NCBI GenBank assembly: GCA_031082185.1
Contig: JAVHLI010000001.1
Location: 1 to 64,000 of the forward strand
Length of the DNA: 64,000 nucleotides
Reading direction: 5' to 3'
Source of the DNA: a bacterium
Lineage (GTDB): Bacteria > Sysuimicrobiota > Sysuimicrobiia > Sysuimicrobiales > Humicultoraceae
Shown here: in pieces, positions 25,186 to 34,276 of the stretch
Position numbering within the stretch: position 1 is the first letter of the stretch
Layout of the letters: each line of letters opens with the position of its first letter
Translations under genes and position numbers: made by a program
Notes under the pieces: model-generated
Database searches by the model: none
What the model saw: only the letters and a program-made list of their open reading frames with translations
What the model was told of the DNA's origin: nothing

Positions 25186-25560
25186 TTGCGATGCCAGTTC
25201 ATCCGCTTCGGGCCAGATAGCCCAGCGCCTACAGAGACGCTGCGGCGGGCCCTGTATGCGCTGAGTTGCCCCGGGCCAACGAAGACGCGGCCCGGAGCCT
25301 GGCCGAAGGGCTCGAGGAGACCCTCACCCTCCATCGGCTGGGCCTCGCCGATCGGTTGGGGCTGGACCACGAGTGACCAGAAGCAGCGGTGGCTGGCGAC
25401 GACCTTGTTGGAGAACGAACCCAGGCTGCGTCGGCTGCGCAGGTGTCCGGCGTTGCCACAGTTGCGCATCGCGCTCAAGACCGCTGTCATGCAGGGAAAG
25501 GAGGTGAGGGTAGCGTAATGAGCGCTGGGGGTTGCTCCCGGAAAATCAACTACCCTTTGG
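25186..25560 (+). pseudogene. IS256-family transposase remnant (3' end and IS end)
   Basis: The frame ends with TTSDQKQRWLATTLLENEPR and LRRLRRCPALPQLRIALKTA, the typical C-terminus of IS256 (mutator-type) transposases. Upstream the reading frame is disturbed (the segment equivalent to LAEGLEETLTLHRLGLADRLG is read in a shifted frame). After the stop comes an IS end sequence, GGGGGTTGCTCCC followed by ATCAACTACCC, also found near 32730. Only the last quarter of the gene remains. Confidence 0.7.
25453..25560 (+). repeat. IS256-end direct repeat, copy 1
   Basis: About 100 bases from GCGTTGCCACAGTTGCGCAT through the IS end are nearly identical to 32644-32755, in the same orientation. A third, more diverged copy of the final part lies at about 32565-32640. 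The pair brackets the ABC-transporter cassette. Confidence 0.75.
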
Positions 25561-25927
25561 ACACCCTCCTGGAGGTCTGTGGGTGGCGATCGTTTCAGCC
25601 CGAAGTACGCGAGGCGATGCGCACCGTGCAGCGCACGAGCGGTGGTGAGGAAGCCGGAGGCTGGCTGGAGGTGCGGCTGCCCGCGCCCTCCGGAGCACGG
25701 AGTCAGCTACGCCGGACGTTGCGCGACGTCGGACGGCCCGCCTGAGAGGAGGCTGGAGGTGAGCGGGGGCCAAGCGAGCCGGCCCCTTCAGTGTGAGGCT
25801 GGGCACACGCCGATGATCACCAAGGGAGGCTAGCGAGGTGAACACGTACATCATAGGCCAGGGGAAGTGCCACCCAGGGCTTGACAGTCTCGGACCAGTA
25901 CATACGCCGGACATCCCGGTAATTTGA

Positions 25928-26962
25928 GTGTACACTGTCCACGGAGTGATCCATTCTGCAAGACTAGGGGTCATCGGCCTCGGTCTGATGGGGGAACGGT
26001 ACGGGCGGATTCTCGCCGCGCTCCCTGCCTGCGAAGTCGTCGCCGTCGCTGATCTCGACGTTTCCAAAGCGCACACCCTCGCCGCGCAGTTGGGTGCGGA
26101 AAGCTGTTCAACCGACGCGCTCATCGCCCGGCCCGACGTGGATGCGATCTGCGTGTGTACGCCTGAAGACACGCACGCGGAGATTGCCTGCGCGGTTCTG
26201 GCCGCCCGGAAGGACCTCCTCGTCGAGAAGCCACTGGCCAGATCGTCCGCCGAAGCGCACCGCATCGCCGCTGCGGCCGAGGCGTCCGGCAGGATCGCGG
26301 CCGTCGGGCACCTGCTCCGGTTCGAGCCCCACTATGCTGCGGCCTACCAGCGTCTCCAGGCCGGCAGCATCGGCGCGCCCCTGTATGCCGTTGCTTGGCG
26401 CGAGAGTACCCGCGCATCCGCCACCCGCTACGTCAGCCGGTCGTCCGTGCGGATGCACCTGATGGTACACGATATCGACCTGCTGCGGTGGTTTTCGGGC
26501 GCCGAAGTGCTCCGCATCCAGGCGGCCTGTCCCAATGCTCCCTCGCCGGGCTCCGGCGCAGGCGGGGCCGAAGCCGTCACCGCCATCCTCGAGTTCACCA
26601 ACGGCATGACCGCGACGCTGGTGCACTCGTGGGCGCTGCCGTCGTCGACGCCTTCGCCGCTGCGCACCGGGGTGCGGGTGGTCGGCAAGAAAGGTGAAGT
26701 CGGCGTGGACTTTAGCCTGCCCGCAGTCACGGTCAGCGACGAGACGGGTCACACGCATCTATTGACCGAGTACTTCACCGAACTGCCGACGGCGCAACTC
26801 GCGGGCTGCCTGCGCTCACAGATCGAGCACTTCGTGCGCTGCGTCGCCGCACGGACCGCTCCGCTGGTTTCCGTGAACGACGGCCTGAGGGCCGTGGAGG
26901 TGGCGGAAGGGATCCAGCAGGCGATCGAAGGTCAGCACCACGTGACGCTGTCTTATGCGTGA
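25928..26962 (+). CDS. Gfo/Idh/MocA-family NAD(P)-dependent oxidoreductase (first copy)
   Basis: Sugar or polyol dehydrogenase-type enzyme of 344 residues. Rossmann motif LGVIGLGLMGERYGRILAAL, the family EKP motif in LLVEKPLARSSAEAHRI, and a catalytic-region HDIDLLRWF. The substrate is not readable from sequence. Start GTG 25928 is tentative; a GTG 18 bases downstream (before IHSARLG) is equally possible. It opens a five-gene cassette with a sugar-type ABC transporter. A second, different member of the family closes the cassette (30132-31169). Confidence 0.88.
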   Translation: MYTVHGVIHSARLGVIGLGLMGERYGRILAALPACEVVAVADLDVSKAHTLAAQLGAESCSTDALIARPDVDAICVCTPEDTHAEIACAVLAARKDLLVEKPLARSSAEAHRIAAAAEASGRIAAVGHLLRFEPHYAAAYQRLQAGSIGAPLYAVAWRESTRASATRYVSRSSVRMHLMVHDIDLLRWFSGAEVLRIQAACPNAPSPGSGAGGAEAVTAILEFTNGMTATLVHSWALPSSTPSPLRTGVRVVGKKGEVGVDFSLPAVTVSDETGHTHLLTEYFTELPTAQLAGCLRSQIEHFVRCVAARTAPLVSVNDGLRAVEVAEGIQQAIEGQHHVTLSYA

Positions 26963-27035
26963 GGCCACGCAGCACACGCATGAGGACGACGCGCGATCAA
27001 CCGGCACTGCCGGTGATGGTTAGGAGGCGATGACA

Positions 27036-28316
27036 ATGCGAAGTTGGCACGTCAGGACCCTTGCGATGGGGCTCGTCGTACTGCTGGTTGTCCTGGTCGC
27101 GCCGCTGACCAAGGCGGCGCCCACCCCCGTGACCTTGGACTTCCCGAGCTGGATGTGGTCTGAGCCGGGAGTCGGCGAGTACTTCAACGACGCGATCGCC
27201 GAGTTCGAACGTGAGAATTTCAACGTTAAGATCAAGAAGACGACCATTCCGGCCGGCGAGTGGGAAGACAAGATAATCATCACCCTAGCGTCCGGTCAGG
27301 CCCCCGACGTTCTCAAGCTCTTCACCAACAACGTGCCGTTCTTCATGGATCGGGGTTTGCTGGAGCCGCTCAACAGGTGGTTTGACAACGCACCGTTCAA
27401 GAACAAGCTCATCGGCGTGCAGAAGGTGGCTGTGCGGGACGGCAAGGTGTACGGGGTGGTACTGACGGCCTCTCCCCACGGTTTCCAGTACAACAAGAAG
27501 CTGCTCGAGGCGGCAGGTGTGACGCGGGTCCCGACGACGCCTGCGGAGTTGTTCGAGGCCGCCCGGGCCATCAAGGCCAGGACCGGGCTGTTCGGGTATG
27601 CGTTTGCCAGCGACCCGGCGGATGTGCTCCAGGCGTACATCTCGCTGATGCAGTGGGTTATCGGGAACGGATCCGACTTCTCAAGGGACGGGAAACCGAA
27701 CTGCAACGATCCCAAGATCGTGGAGTCGCTGGAGTGGCTGAAGCGGTTGCTCGACGCCGATCTTGCGCCGCGGGGTGTCACCGTCTCCATGTTCCGGCGG
27801 ATGTTCTGGGAAGGGCAGCTGGGTATGATTGTCGACGGTCCGTACACGATGACGTACATTCGTGACCGCAACTCGCAGCTCTACCCGTCGATCGGATACG
27901 GTCCGGTCCCGTTTGCGCTCCGTGACGCGGGGTCGATCACGGGCGGCGCCTTCTACACCATCCCACGGGTCGCCAAGAACAAGGAGGAGGCCTGGAAGTG
28001 GATCGAGTTCATCAACCGCGACAAGTGGCAGCGCCGCTGGCTGGAGGAGCTTGTCCAGATCCCCGGCACCGTGGTGAAGCCCACGGAGAAGTTCCTCAAG
28101 GACAACCCGTGGGTCAACACGATGAACGAGATTGCCGCGAAGCAGAAGTCAGGTTTCGGCTACGCGCCGTCGGGGTTTGAGAAGTACGGCCCTGAGTTCC
28201 GCCGGATCGTTATAGATCACTGGGCGCAGGTACTGGCCGGGCGGCAGGCGGTGAAGCCTGCGATGGATGCCTGCCAGACCGCGCTGGAAAGGTGGGCGGC
28301 GACGCTGCCGAAGTAG
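27036..28316 (+). CDS. ABC transporter extracellular substrate-binding protein (family 1, sugar type)
   Basis: Lipid-free secreted binding protein: signal peptide RTLAMGLVVLLVVLVAPLTK followed by the mature start AAPTPVTLDF. Family-1 features include ITLASGQAPDVLKLFTNNVP, YNKKLLEAAGVTRVPTTPAE and LGMIVDGPYTMTYI. These proteins usually bind mono- or oligosaccharides. I chose the second ATG (27036), since GGAGG lies 8 bases from it but only 2 from the ATG at 27030. A terminator-like hairpin separates it from the permease genes. Confidence 0.92.
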   Translation: MRSWHVRTLAMGLVVLLVVLVAPLTKAAPTPVTLDFPSWMWSEPGVGEYFNDAIAEFERENFNVKIKKTTIPAGEWEDKIIITLASGQAPDVLKLFTNNVPFFMDRGLLEPLNRWFDNAPFKNKLIGVQKVAVRDGKVYGVVLTASPHGFQYNKKLLEAAGVTRVPTTPAELFEAARAIKARTGLFGYAFASDPADVLQAYISLMQWVIGNGSDFSRDGKPNCNDPKIVESLEWLKRLLDADLAPRGVTVSMFRRMFWEGQLGMIVDGPYTMTYIRDRNSQLYPSIGYGPVPFALRDAGSITGGAFYTIPRVAKNKEEAWKWIEFINRDKWQRRWLEELVQIPGTVVKPTEKFLKDNPWVNTMNEIAAKQKSGFGYAPSGFEKYGPEFRRIVIDHWAQVLAGRQAVKPAMDACQTALERWAATLPK

Positions 28317-28330
28317 CGAGAGCATGACGG

Positions 28331-28390
28331 CCCCGGAGCAAGTACCGGGATCGGCGCCCGTTCCGGGGTTCGTTGTATTACTGCGAACCT
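28331..28390 (+). terminator. Terminator-like hairpin between binding protein and permeases
   Basis: CCCCGGA (28331-28337) pairs with TCCGGGG (28372-28378), with an inner helix ACCGGG/CCCGT in the loop, followed by a T-rich stretch (28379-28390). It probably lowers read-through so that the binding protein is made in excess over the permeases, as is common in sugar ABC operons. Confidence 0.5.
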
Positions 28391-28391
28391 C

Positions 28392-29270
28392 ATGACCGCA
28401 TCCACTCGACGCCTGGCCTTCGGGCTGGTTGCCCCGGCGGCGATTCTGATCGGCGTCGTGTTGTTCTATCCCATTCTTCACGGCGTCTGGATGAGTCTGT
28501 TCGACATCCCGCTGCTGGGGCCGCCGCCCAGGTATGTGGGGCTGTCGAACTTCGCGAACCTCGTGATGCGCGACGATTTCCGCCATGCGTTCAAGGTGAC
28601 GCTGGCCTACACCGCCGGCACGGTGGTGACGGCGTTTGGCATCGGCTTCCTGGTGGCCATCCTGCTCAACGCGGCCATCTTCGCCCGGCCGATCGCGCGG
28701 ACGCTACTGCTCCTGCCGTGGGCGATTCCGGAGGTTGTCGCGGTTCTCGTCTTTGCCTGGATGTTGGACTTCCAGTGGGGAGTCCTGAACTATCTGCTGT
28801 CGCTGACCGGGTACTTCCCGCCGAAGATCGGCTGGCTGTTGTCCCCGGACCTGGCGCTCTACGCGGTCATGGCGGTAACCGCGTGGAAAGACTACCCGCT
28901 CGCCGCGGTGATGATCCTGGCCGGCCTCCAGGGCATTCCGCAGGACCTCTATGAGGCGGCGCGGGTGGACGGCGCGACGTCGTTTCAGGAGTTCCGGCAC
29001 ATCACGCTGCCCGGGCTTCGGCCCATCTCGGCGGTCGTCTTCCTGCTGCTGACCCTCTACTCGTTCAAGCGCGTCGCCCTCATCTACATCATGACCGCCG
29101 GCGGGCCGAGTCGTGCCACCGAGACACTCTCGGTGTTGACCTATCTCGAGGGCTTCAAGTTCTTCCGCATGGGCAGCGCGGCGGCCATCGGCGTGGCCAT
29201 GCTGGCGGTGACGCTGGTGTTCACGCTCTTCTACTACCGCTTCACCATGGCGGCGGAGAGCGCGACATGA
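28392..29270 (+). CDS. Sugar ABC transporter permease (MalF/UgpA type)
   Basis: Inner-membrane permease of 292 residues with six membrane segments, the first near FGLVAPAAILIGVVLFYPIL. The EAA loop that contacts the ATPase is visible as DLYEAARVDGATSFQEFRHI followed by TLPGLRP. The ATG follows the terminator-like hairpin directly. The stop overlaps the start of the second permease as ATGA. No ATPase gene is in the cassette, so it probably uses a shared MsmK/UgpC-type ATPase encoded elsewhere. Confidence 0.93.
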   Translation: MTASTRRLAFGLVAPAAILIGVVLFYPILHGVWMSLFDIPLLGPPPRYVGLSNFANLVMRDDFRHAFKVTLAYTAGTVVTAFGIGFLVAILLNAAIFARPIARTLLLLPWAIPEVVAVLVFAWMLDFQWGVLNYLLSLTGYFPPKIGWLLSPDLALYAVMAVTAWKDYPLAAVMILAGLQGIPQDLYEAARVDGATSFQEFRHITLPGLRPISAVVFLLLTLYSFKRVALIYIMTAGGPSRATETLSVLTYLEGFKFFRMGSAAAIGVAMLAVTLVFTLFYYRFTMAAESAT

Positions 29271-30115
29271 CGGGCCGCCGCGGGTATCGCGCGTACCGGC
29301 AGGGCCGCATGGCCGCCGCCAATCTGGCGGTGCTGGTCCTGATCGTGGTGCTGCTCTTTCCGATCTACTGGATGCTGATCTCGTCGCTTCGAGGCGAAAG
29401 CCAGTTCTCGTTTCCCCCGAAGTTCCTGCCCACGCATCCGTCGGCGACGAGCTACGTTCAGATCTTCACGCAGAAGCCGCTGGGGACGTGGCTGCTGAAC
29501 TCCACCATGGTTTCCCTGGCTTCGACAATGCTGTCCATCGCGGTGTCGGCGCCGACGGCGTTTGTCCTCTCGCGGTTTCGGAGCGCTGCGCTGACATCGT
29601 TCTCCATCGCGATCCTGGCCACGCAGATGCTGCCGGCCACGTTGCTGGTCATCCCGATGTACTTCCTCTTCCGCACCCTGCGGCTGCTGGACAGCCTCGC
29701 GGGGCTGGTGCTGGTCTACACGGCGTTCGCGATTCCCCTCTCGGTATGGATCCTGCGGGGATTCTTCGACACGATCCCTCGCGATCTCGAGGAGTCGGCT
29801 AAGATCGACGGCTGCACCGAATTGACCGCGTTCCTGCGGATCACGCTGCCGCTGTCGCTGCCGGGTCTGGCCGCGACCGGCGTGTTCGCCTTCGTGCTCG
29901 CGTGGAACGACTTCTTCTTCGCCAAGACGTTCATCAACAGCCAGTGGAAGTGGGTGGTGCCCGTTGGCCTAAGCTCGCTCTCAGGCTGGTACGTGCTCGA
30001 GTGGCAGCAAACCATGGCCGCCTCAGCCGTCTTTGCGCTTCCCCCGGCCATCGCATTTCTCTTCGTGCAGCGATATCTGGTTGGCGGGCTGACGGGCGGG
30101 GCAGTCAAAGGATAA
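29267..30115 (+). CDS. Sugar ABC transporter permease (MalG/UgpE type)
   Basis: Second permease of the heterodimer, 282 residues and six membrane segments. The first is LAVLVLIVVLLFPIYWMLIS. The EAA-like loop reads IPRDLEESAKIDGCTELTAF, then LRITLPLSLPGL. Typical MalG-type C-terminus (FVQRYLVGGLTGGAVKG). It is coupled to the upstream permease by ATGA and followed after 16 bases by a dehydrogenase gene. Confidence 0.93.
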   Translation: MTGRRGYRAYRQGRMAAANLAVLVLIVVLLFPIYWMLISSLRGESQFSFPPKFLPTHPSATSYVQIFTQKPLGTWLLNSTMVSLASTMLSIAVSAPTAFVLSRFRSAALTSFSIAILATQMLPATLLVIPMYFLFRTLRLLDSLAGLVLVYTAFAIPLSVWILRGFFDTIPRDLEESAKIDGCTELTAFLRITLPLSLPGLAATGVFAFVLAWNDFFFAKTFINSQWKWVVPVGLSSLSGWYVLEWQQTMAASAVFALPPAIAFLFVQRYLVGGLTGGAVKG

Positions 30116-30131
30116 CCGGAGGCAGGGGTCC

Positions 30132-31169
30132 ATGAGCGTTGGAGTGGGCATTGTCGGTGCAGGGATTTTCGGGCGGCGTCACGCGCAGGCGTATACCGGG
30201 CATCCGGACGCTAGGCTGCTGGCGATCTGTGACATCCAGCGTGACCGGGCAGAGGCCCTGGCCGCGCAGTTCGGAGGCGCGGTGTACACCGACGTGGCGT
30301 TGATGCTCCGGCATCCAGGTGTGGACGCCGTCTCGGTGGTCACGCCGGACCAGTCACACCGCGAGGTGGCGGTGGCGGCCGCCCGGGCCGGGAAGCACCT
30401 GCTCGTGGAGAAACCCCTCGCCACCACGGTTGAGGATGCGCAGGCCATCATCGACTCCGCGAGGAGCAACGGCGTCATGCTCATGGTGGACTTCCACAAC
30501 CGGTGGAACCCGCCATTCTGCGCCGCGCGGGACGCGATCAAAGCCGGCCAGATCGGCAAGGTGAAGTACATCTACATGCGGCTGCACAACGCCATTACCG
30601 TGCCCGCGGAGATGCTCCGGTGGTCCGGCGGATCGAGCGTCGTCTGGTTCTTGGGCAGCCACTGCCTCGATCTGCTGCGATGGCTGCTGGAGGCCGAGGT
30701 CGAGCGCGTCTCCGCCGTGGCCGGCAGCGGTGTCCTGAAGGAACAGGGCATCGATACCGACGACTACGTGGTGGCGACCCTGGAGTTCTCCGGCGGCCAG
30801 AGGGCGACGCTGGAGAACTGCTGGATTCTCCCGCCCGGCGGGCCCGCGATCAAGGACTTCAAGAGCGAGATCATCGGCGAGCGGGGCGCCATCTATGTTG
30901 ATACGTCACACAACGAGAGCCTGGTCATCGCCCATCCCGAGGGGATCGCCTACCCCGATCTCTTTGCCGCGCCCGTGGTGGCGGGACGCATCGATGGCTT
31001 CGTGATGAAGAGTATCTGGCATTTCGTGGAGTGCGCACGCGATCGCCGAGACCCCGAGGTTACGGGTGTCGATGGCCTGCGGGTGACCGAGGCCGGCGTG
31101 GCCATCTTGCGATCGGCTCACGAGGGAGTCCCACTCGACATACAGCGGCCTGCAGGCCATGAACGATGA
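30132..31169 (+). CDS. Gfo/Idh/MocA-family oxidoreductase (second copy)
   Basis: NAD(P)-dependent sugar/inositol dehydrogenase-type protein of 345 residues: Rossmann motif VGIVGAGIFGRRHAQAYTGH, EKP motif in HLLVEKPLATTVEDAQAI, and the catalytic-region GSHCLDLLRWLLEA. It shares the fold but not close sequence with the enzyme at 25928-26962. A ribosome site GGAGGCAGGGG precedes the ATG. With the transporter, the cassette looks like uptake and oxidation/isomerisation of a sugar or inositol-like compound. Confidence 0.9.
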   Translation: MSVGVGIVGAGIFGRRHAQAYTGHPDARLLAICDIQRDRAEALAAQFGGAVYTDVALMLRHPGVDAVSVVTPDQSHREVAVAAARAGKHLLVEKPLATTVEDAQAIIDSARSNGVMLMVDFHNRWNPPFCAARDAIKAGQIGKVKYIYMRLHNAITVPAEMLRWSGGSSVVWFLGSHCLDLLRWLLEAEVERVSAVAGSGVLKEQGIDTDDYVVATLEFSGGQRATLENCWILPPGGPAIKDFKSEIIGERGAIYVDTSHNESLVIAHPEGIAYPDLFAAPVVAGRIDGFVMKSIWHFVECARDRRDPEVTGVDGLRVTEAGVAILRSAHEGVPLDIQRPAGHER

Positions 31170-31185
31170 GCACTCACCGCCCGCT

Positions 31186-31305
31186 TCAGGCCTCTGGGGC
31201 CAGGAACCTGGTGAACCACCCGGCCGCCAGCCGCGCGACCGCTTCCAGGGCCCCGGGTTCTTCGAAGAGGTGCGTGGCGTTGGGACCAGGTTCGGGCCGG
31301 AGTCC
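31186..31305 (-). pseudogene. C-terminal fragment of a dienelactone-hydrolase-like alpha/beta hydrolase
   Basis: The minus strand reads NATHLFEEPGALEAVARLAA, then GWFTRFLAPEA before a TGA at 31188-31186. THLFEEPG with its His is the catalytic C-terminus typical of a dienelactone-hydrolase-like family. Upstream the frame dissolves into AT-richer sequence next to the IS3-type fragment, so only the gene tail survived an insertion or rearrangement. Confidence 0.5.
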
Positions 31306-31367
31306 GGGAAGCAGATACGTCAGTATTTATGAAATTGGGGACCTAGATGCTGTTTTGGTTTCGTTGA

Positions 31368-31928
31368 TCATGCTGCCACCACCTGCGTGGCGATCGCGTA
31401 GGCCTCCCGCGGCGTCTTGTGCCCATGCCGTTCGATGAGCCACTGGGTGTTGTAGTGCTCGACGAAGGCCTGGACCGCCGTGCGCAGGTCGTCGAGATCA
31501 ACGTACGTCTGGGCCCACAGGCACTGCTCCTTAAGCGTCCGGATGAACCTCTCGGCACACCCGTTGCAGGGGGGCTCCCCAGCGAACGCCGGGGACGCCT
31601 CGATCCCCAGCCAGCGCAGCGCGCCCTGGAAGTGGCTTGAGGTGTACTGCGGCCCCCAGTCGTGCCCCAGGGCGATCCCTCGGGCGACGTCGGGGGCGAC
31701 CTTCCCGAACCGTTGACGCACCGCATCGTAGATCGGCTCGGTGGCCGCAAAGCGATCGCCGCGCTTCGCCACCGTCGTCCAGGCCTCGGTGGTATGGTGA
31801 ACGATCGCCACGAACGCCCCCACCCAGCCGTCGTCCCGGGTGTAGGCCATTGTGGTGTCCGTGCCCCACAGGCGGTCGGGCGCCTCGGGGATGATCGTCC
31901 CGTCGTACGGCATCGGCACCCGTCTCAC
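31368..31928 (-). pseudogene. IS3-type transposase (integrase catalytic core), N-terminus missing
   Basis: The 186-residue open frame holds the whole DDE core: first Asp in LWGTDTTMAYTRDDGWVGA, second in GHDWGPQYTSSHFQGALRW, and Glu in PCNGCAERFIRTLKEQCLW. The end HYNTQWLIERHGHKTPREAY is characteristic of this IS3 branch. The N-terminal HTH and the orfA part are absent; homology breaks near 31945 where an IS256 remnant begins on the other strand. It is unlikely to be active. Confidence 0.8.
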
Positions 31929-31989
31929 AAGTGCGGGGTTGCGACCTCACAACAGTGAGGCCCGATTGCGAACTGCTCGGGGGCATGTT

Positions 31990-32600
31990 GCAGGATTCTC
32001 AGGACCAGGTCGACCTGGATTCTGCAGATCCCCGAGGGCCTGCTGGTAGTGATCGGTGGCGGCAAGGGGCTGCAGCGGGCCGTCCACGAGGTCTTCGGGG
32101 AGCAGGCCCTCGTCCAACGGGGCACCTGGCACAAGCGCGAGAACGTCGTGGCCTATCTGCCCCAGCCCCTGCAGCCGCTGTGGCGGGCCAAGTTGCAGTG
32201 GGCCTACCGGCTGCCGACGTACGCCGCGGCCCACGCGGAGCTGCAGCGCCTGCACCAGGACCTGCGGCCCCGCAATGAAGACGCAGCCCGCAGTCTGGCC
32301 GAAGGGCTCGAGGAGACCCGCACGCTCCATCGGGTGGGCCTCGCCGATCGCCTGGGGGTGAGCCTGAACACGACCAACGGGCTCGAGTCTATCCTGGCCG
32401 TGGTGGAGCAGCGGGTGGGCAAAGTCGATCGCTGAACCACGAGTGACCGCAAACAACGGCGGCTACCGACCACGCTGTTGGAGATCGAACCCCGACTAAG
32501 TCGTCTGCGCGGCTACCGTGCGTTACCGTAACTACGGGTGGCATTGAAGCAGAGGATTACGCAGGGGAAGGAGGTGATGGTGGCGTAGTGATGGCTGGGG
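31990..32600 (+). pseudogene. IS256-family transposase, C-terminal half, with stops
   Basis: The frame reads LLVVIGGGKGLQRAVHEVFG, ALVQRGTWHKRENVVAYLPQ and SLAEGLEETRTLHRVGLADR, then NTTNGLESILAVVEQRVGKV. All are hallmarks of the mutator/IS256 catalytic C-terminal half, including the late Glu. A TGA at about 32433 and a further stop interrupt the last 50 codons (TTSDRKQRRL...). The 5' half is missing at the junction with the IS3-type fragment near 31950. Confidence 0.8.
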
Positions 32601-32643
32601 CTGCTCTCACATTTCAACTGGCCCTGGGACACGCCCGCTATCG

Positions 32644-32755
32644 GGCGTTGCCACAGTTGCGCATCGCGCTCAAGACCGCTGTCATGCAGAGGAAGGAGGT
32701 GCGGGTGGCGTAATGAGCGCCGGGGGTTGCTCCCAGGATATCAACTACCCTCGGG
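32644..32755 (+). repeat. IS256-end direct repeat, copy 2
   Basis: Nearly identical, in the same orientation, to 25453-25560: from GTTGCCACAGTTGCGCATCG through GGGGGTTGCTCCC to ATCAACTACCC. It stands directly after a more diverged copy of the same end (about 32565-32640), so at least two IS256 copies were once nested here. Confidence 0.75.
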
Positions 32756-32847
32756 ACACCTGCTGGCGTGGTGCTCTGGGAGGTGAGTGAGGAGGAACGA
32801 CCTTGTAGGCCCGTCTCCATGTGGCTGTGAAGAGGGAGCGTGAACAC

Positions 32848-34221
32848 ATGCGTAGGGCACAGCAGTCCTGGAGTATCGTACTGTTCGTCGCAGCCCTCCT
32901 GCTAGCCCTGTACATCTACACTGCCATCAAGCCTCCCACGCTGTGGGGGCTTGTTCCCATCATCCTGTACGCAGTGCTGGTCCTGCTGGGCGTGGATGTG
33001 GTCCTCGCCACACTGGGTTCCCTGGTGACTGCCATCATCATGACCGGAACGGCCCCTAAGGCCCTGGCCGGCCTCATGGCGGAGTCGCTCGGAGCGTTCA
33101 TAACGGTCGTCGGAATGATCATCATGCTGGGGGGTGGCCTCGGTCAGGTCACGCGGGAGACCGGGGTGGCGGAGCATATGGTACGAACGATCATGCACCG
33201 GATCGGAGTGAAGACCCGCACGCAGGTCCAGATCGGGGTGATGCTCACCTCGACCATCCTGGTGGGTGCGTTGGGGACCCTGGCAGGGGCAAACGCCATA
33301 CTGGCGCCCATCGTGATTCCCATTGTGGCCGCTCTGGGGTTCACGCCGCCGGCGCTGGCTGCAATGCTTCACGCGGCTGGTGCGCCAGGGCTCTTCATCG
33401 GCCCCTTCACACCGCCGGTCGTAACGCTGACAGCGACCGCCAAGGTCGCCTACGTTCCGTATCTGCTCGCGGTCGGCCTGCCGATGGCCATCGTGACGTG
33501 GATCACCGGGTTCTTCATGGTCCGGTGGATCCAGCGGCGGACCGAGGGCGTCTACACGTACGACGAGTCGGATCTCGTGAGAGAGGACCGCGTGTTGGGC
33601 CCGGAGGCCCGCTGGGGCACATGGGCGTTTACCCTCACGATTCTCATCATGGTGATCTACGGCATCACCATCAAAGCTGGGTACTCCTACGCGATCCTAG
33701 CCATGCTAGTGACCTCCTTTACAACAGGGCTGGCGGCACGGCGCAGTCTAGTAGAGGTCCTTCAGGCCATCTACACAGGTGCCTCCCGGTTGATTTGGCT
33801 GTTCTTCCTGTTCTGGCTGTTCAACCCGCTGGTCGTGCTCGTGGGGAAGACGAAGGCCTACGATGCCCTCCTGGAGGCCGTGAAGCCGCTGCTGGAGGTG
33901 GTCGGATCCTACGGGTTCGTCGTCGTGGCCACACTGATCGGCTGGCTCGGCGTGTCCGGCGCCGCAGTGGCGCAGGTGGTGCTTATGAACGAGGTCTTCG
34001 GGCCCACAGTGCAGCAGCTGGCTATTCCCGCCCTTGCCTGGGTGGCCGTGCTGCTGGCCAGCTCGCAGATCGACTGGTTCGGCCCATTCCCCAATGCCGA
34101 CATGATCGGCCAAATGGGGCTTGCCCGATCAAAGGACCTCAGGATGCAGATGTACAACGGGTGGGCCATCATGGGCGTCAACTGCATCCTGTTCCTTATC
34201 CTCTTCTTGATCTTGACGTGA
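32848..34221 (+). CDS. Multi-pass permease of the ion/carboxylate transporter superfamily
   Basis: A hydrophobic protein of about 457 residues with some 11-12 membrane segments (for example IVLFVAALLLALYIYTAI, AFITVVGMIIMLGGGLGQV and FTLTILIMVIYGITIKAGYS). The duplicated layout and re-entrant-like motifs (GALGTLAGANAILAPIVIPI; VSGAAVAQVVLMNEVFGP) resemble NhaC-type antiporters and related short-chain carboxylate carriers. The substrate is uncertain. I prefer the ATG at 32848, with GAGGGAG upstream, over the GTG at 32821. The next gene, a serine hydrolase, starts 55 bases downstream. Confidence 0.7.
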   Translation: MRRAQQSWSIVLFVAALLLALYIYTAIKPPTLWGLVPIILYAVLVLLGVDVVLATLGSLVTAIIMTGTAPKALAGLMAESLGAFITVVGMIIMLGGGLGQVTRETGVAEHMVRTIMHRIGVKTRTQVQIGVMLTSTILVGALGTLAGANAILAPIVIPIVAALGFTPPALAAMLHAAGAPGLFIGPFTPPVVTLTATAKVAYVPYLLAVGLPMAIVTWITGFFMVRWIQRRTEGVYTYDESDLVREDRVLGPEARWGTWAFTLTILIMVIYGITIKAGYSYAILAMLVTSFTTGLAARRSLVEVLQAIYTGASRLIWLFFLFWLFNPLVVLVGKTKAYDALLEAVKPLLEVVGSYGFVVVATLIGWLGVSGAAVAQVVLMNEVFGPTVQQLAIPALAWVAVLLASSQIDWFGPFPNADMIGQMGLARSKDLRMQMYNGWAIMGVNCILFLILFLILT

Positions 34222-34276
34222 GCGCAGCGTAAGTGTGTCGCGACCGTATCGTGTGCGTACTGAGGAGAGCGCTGGT

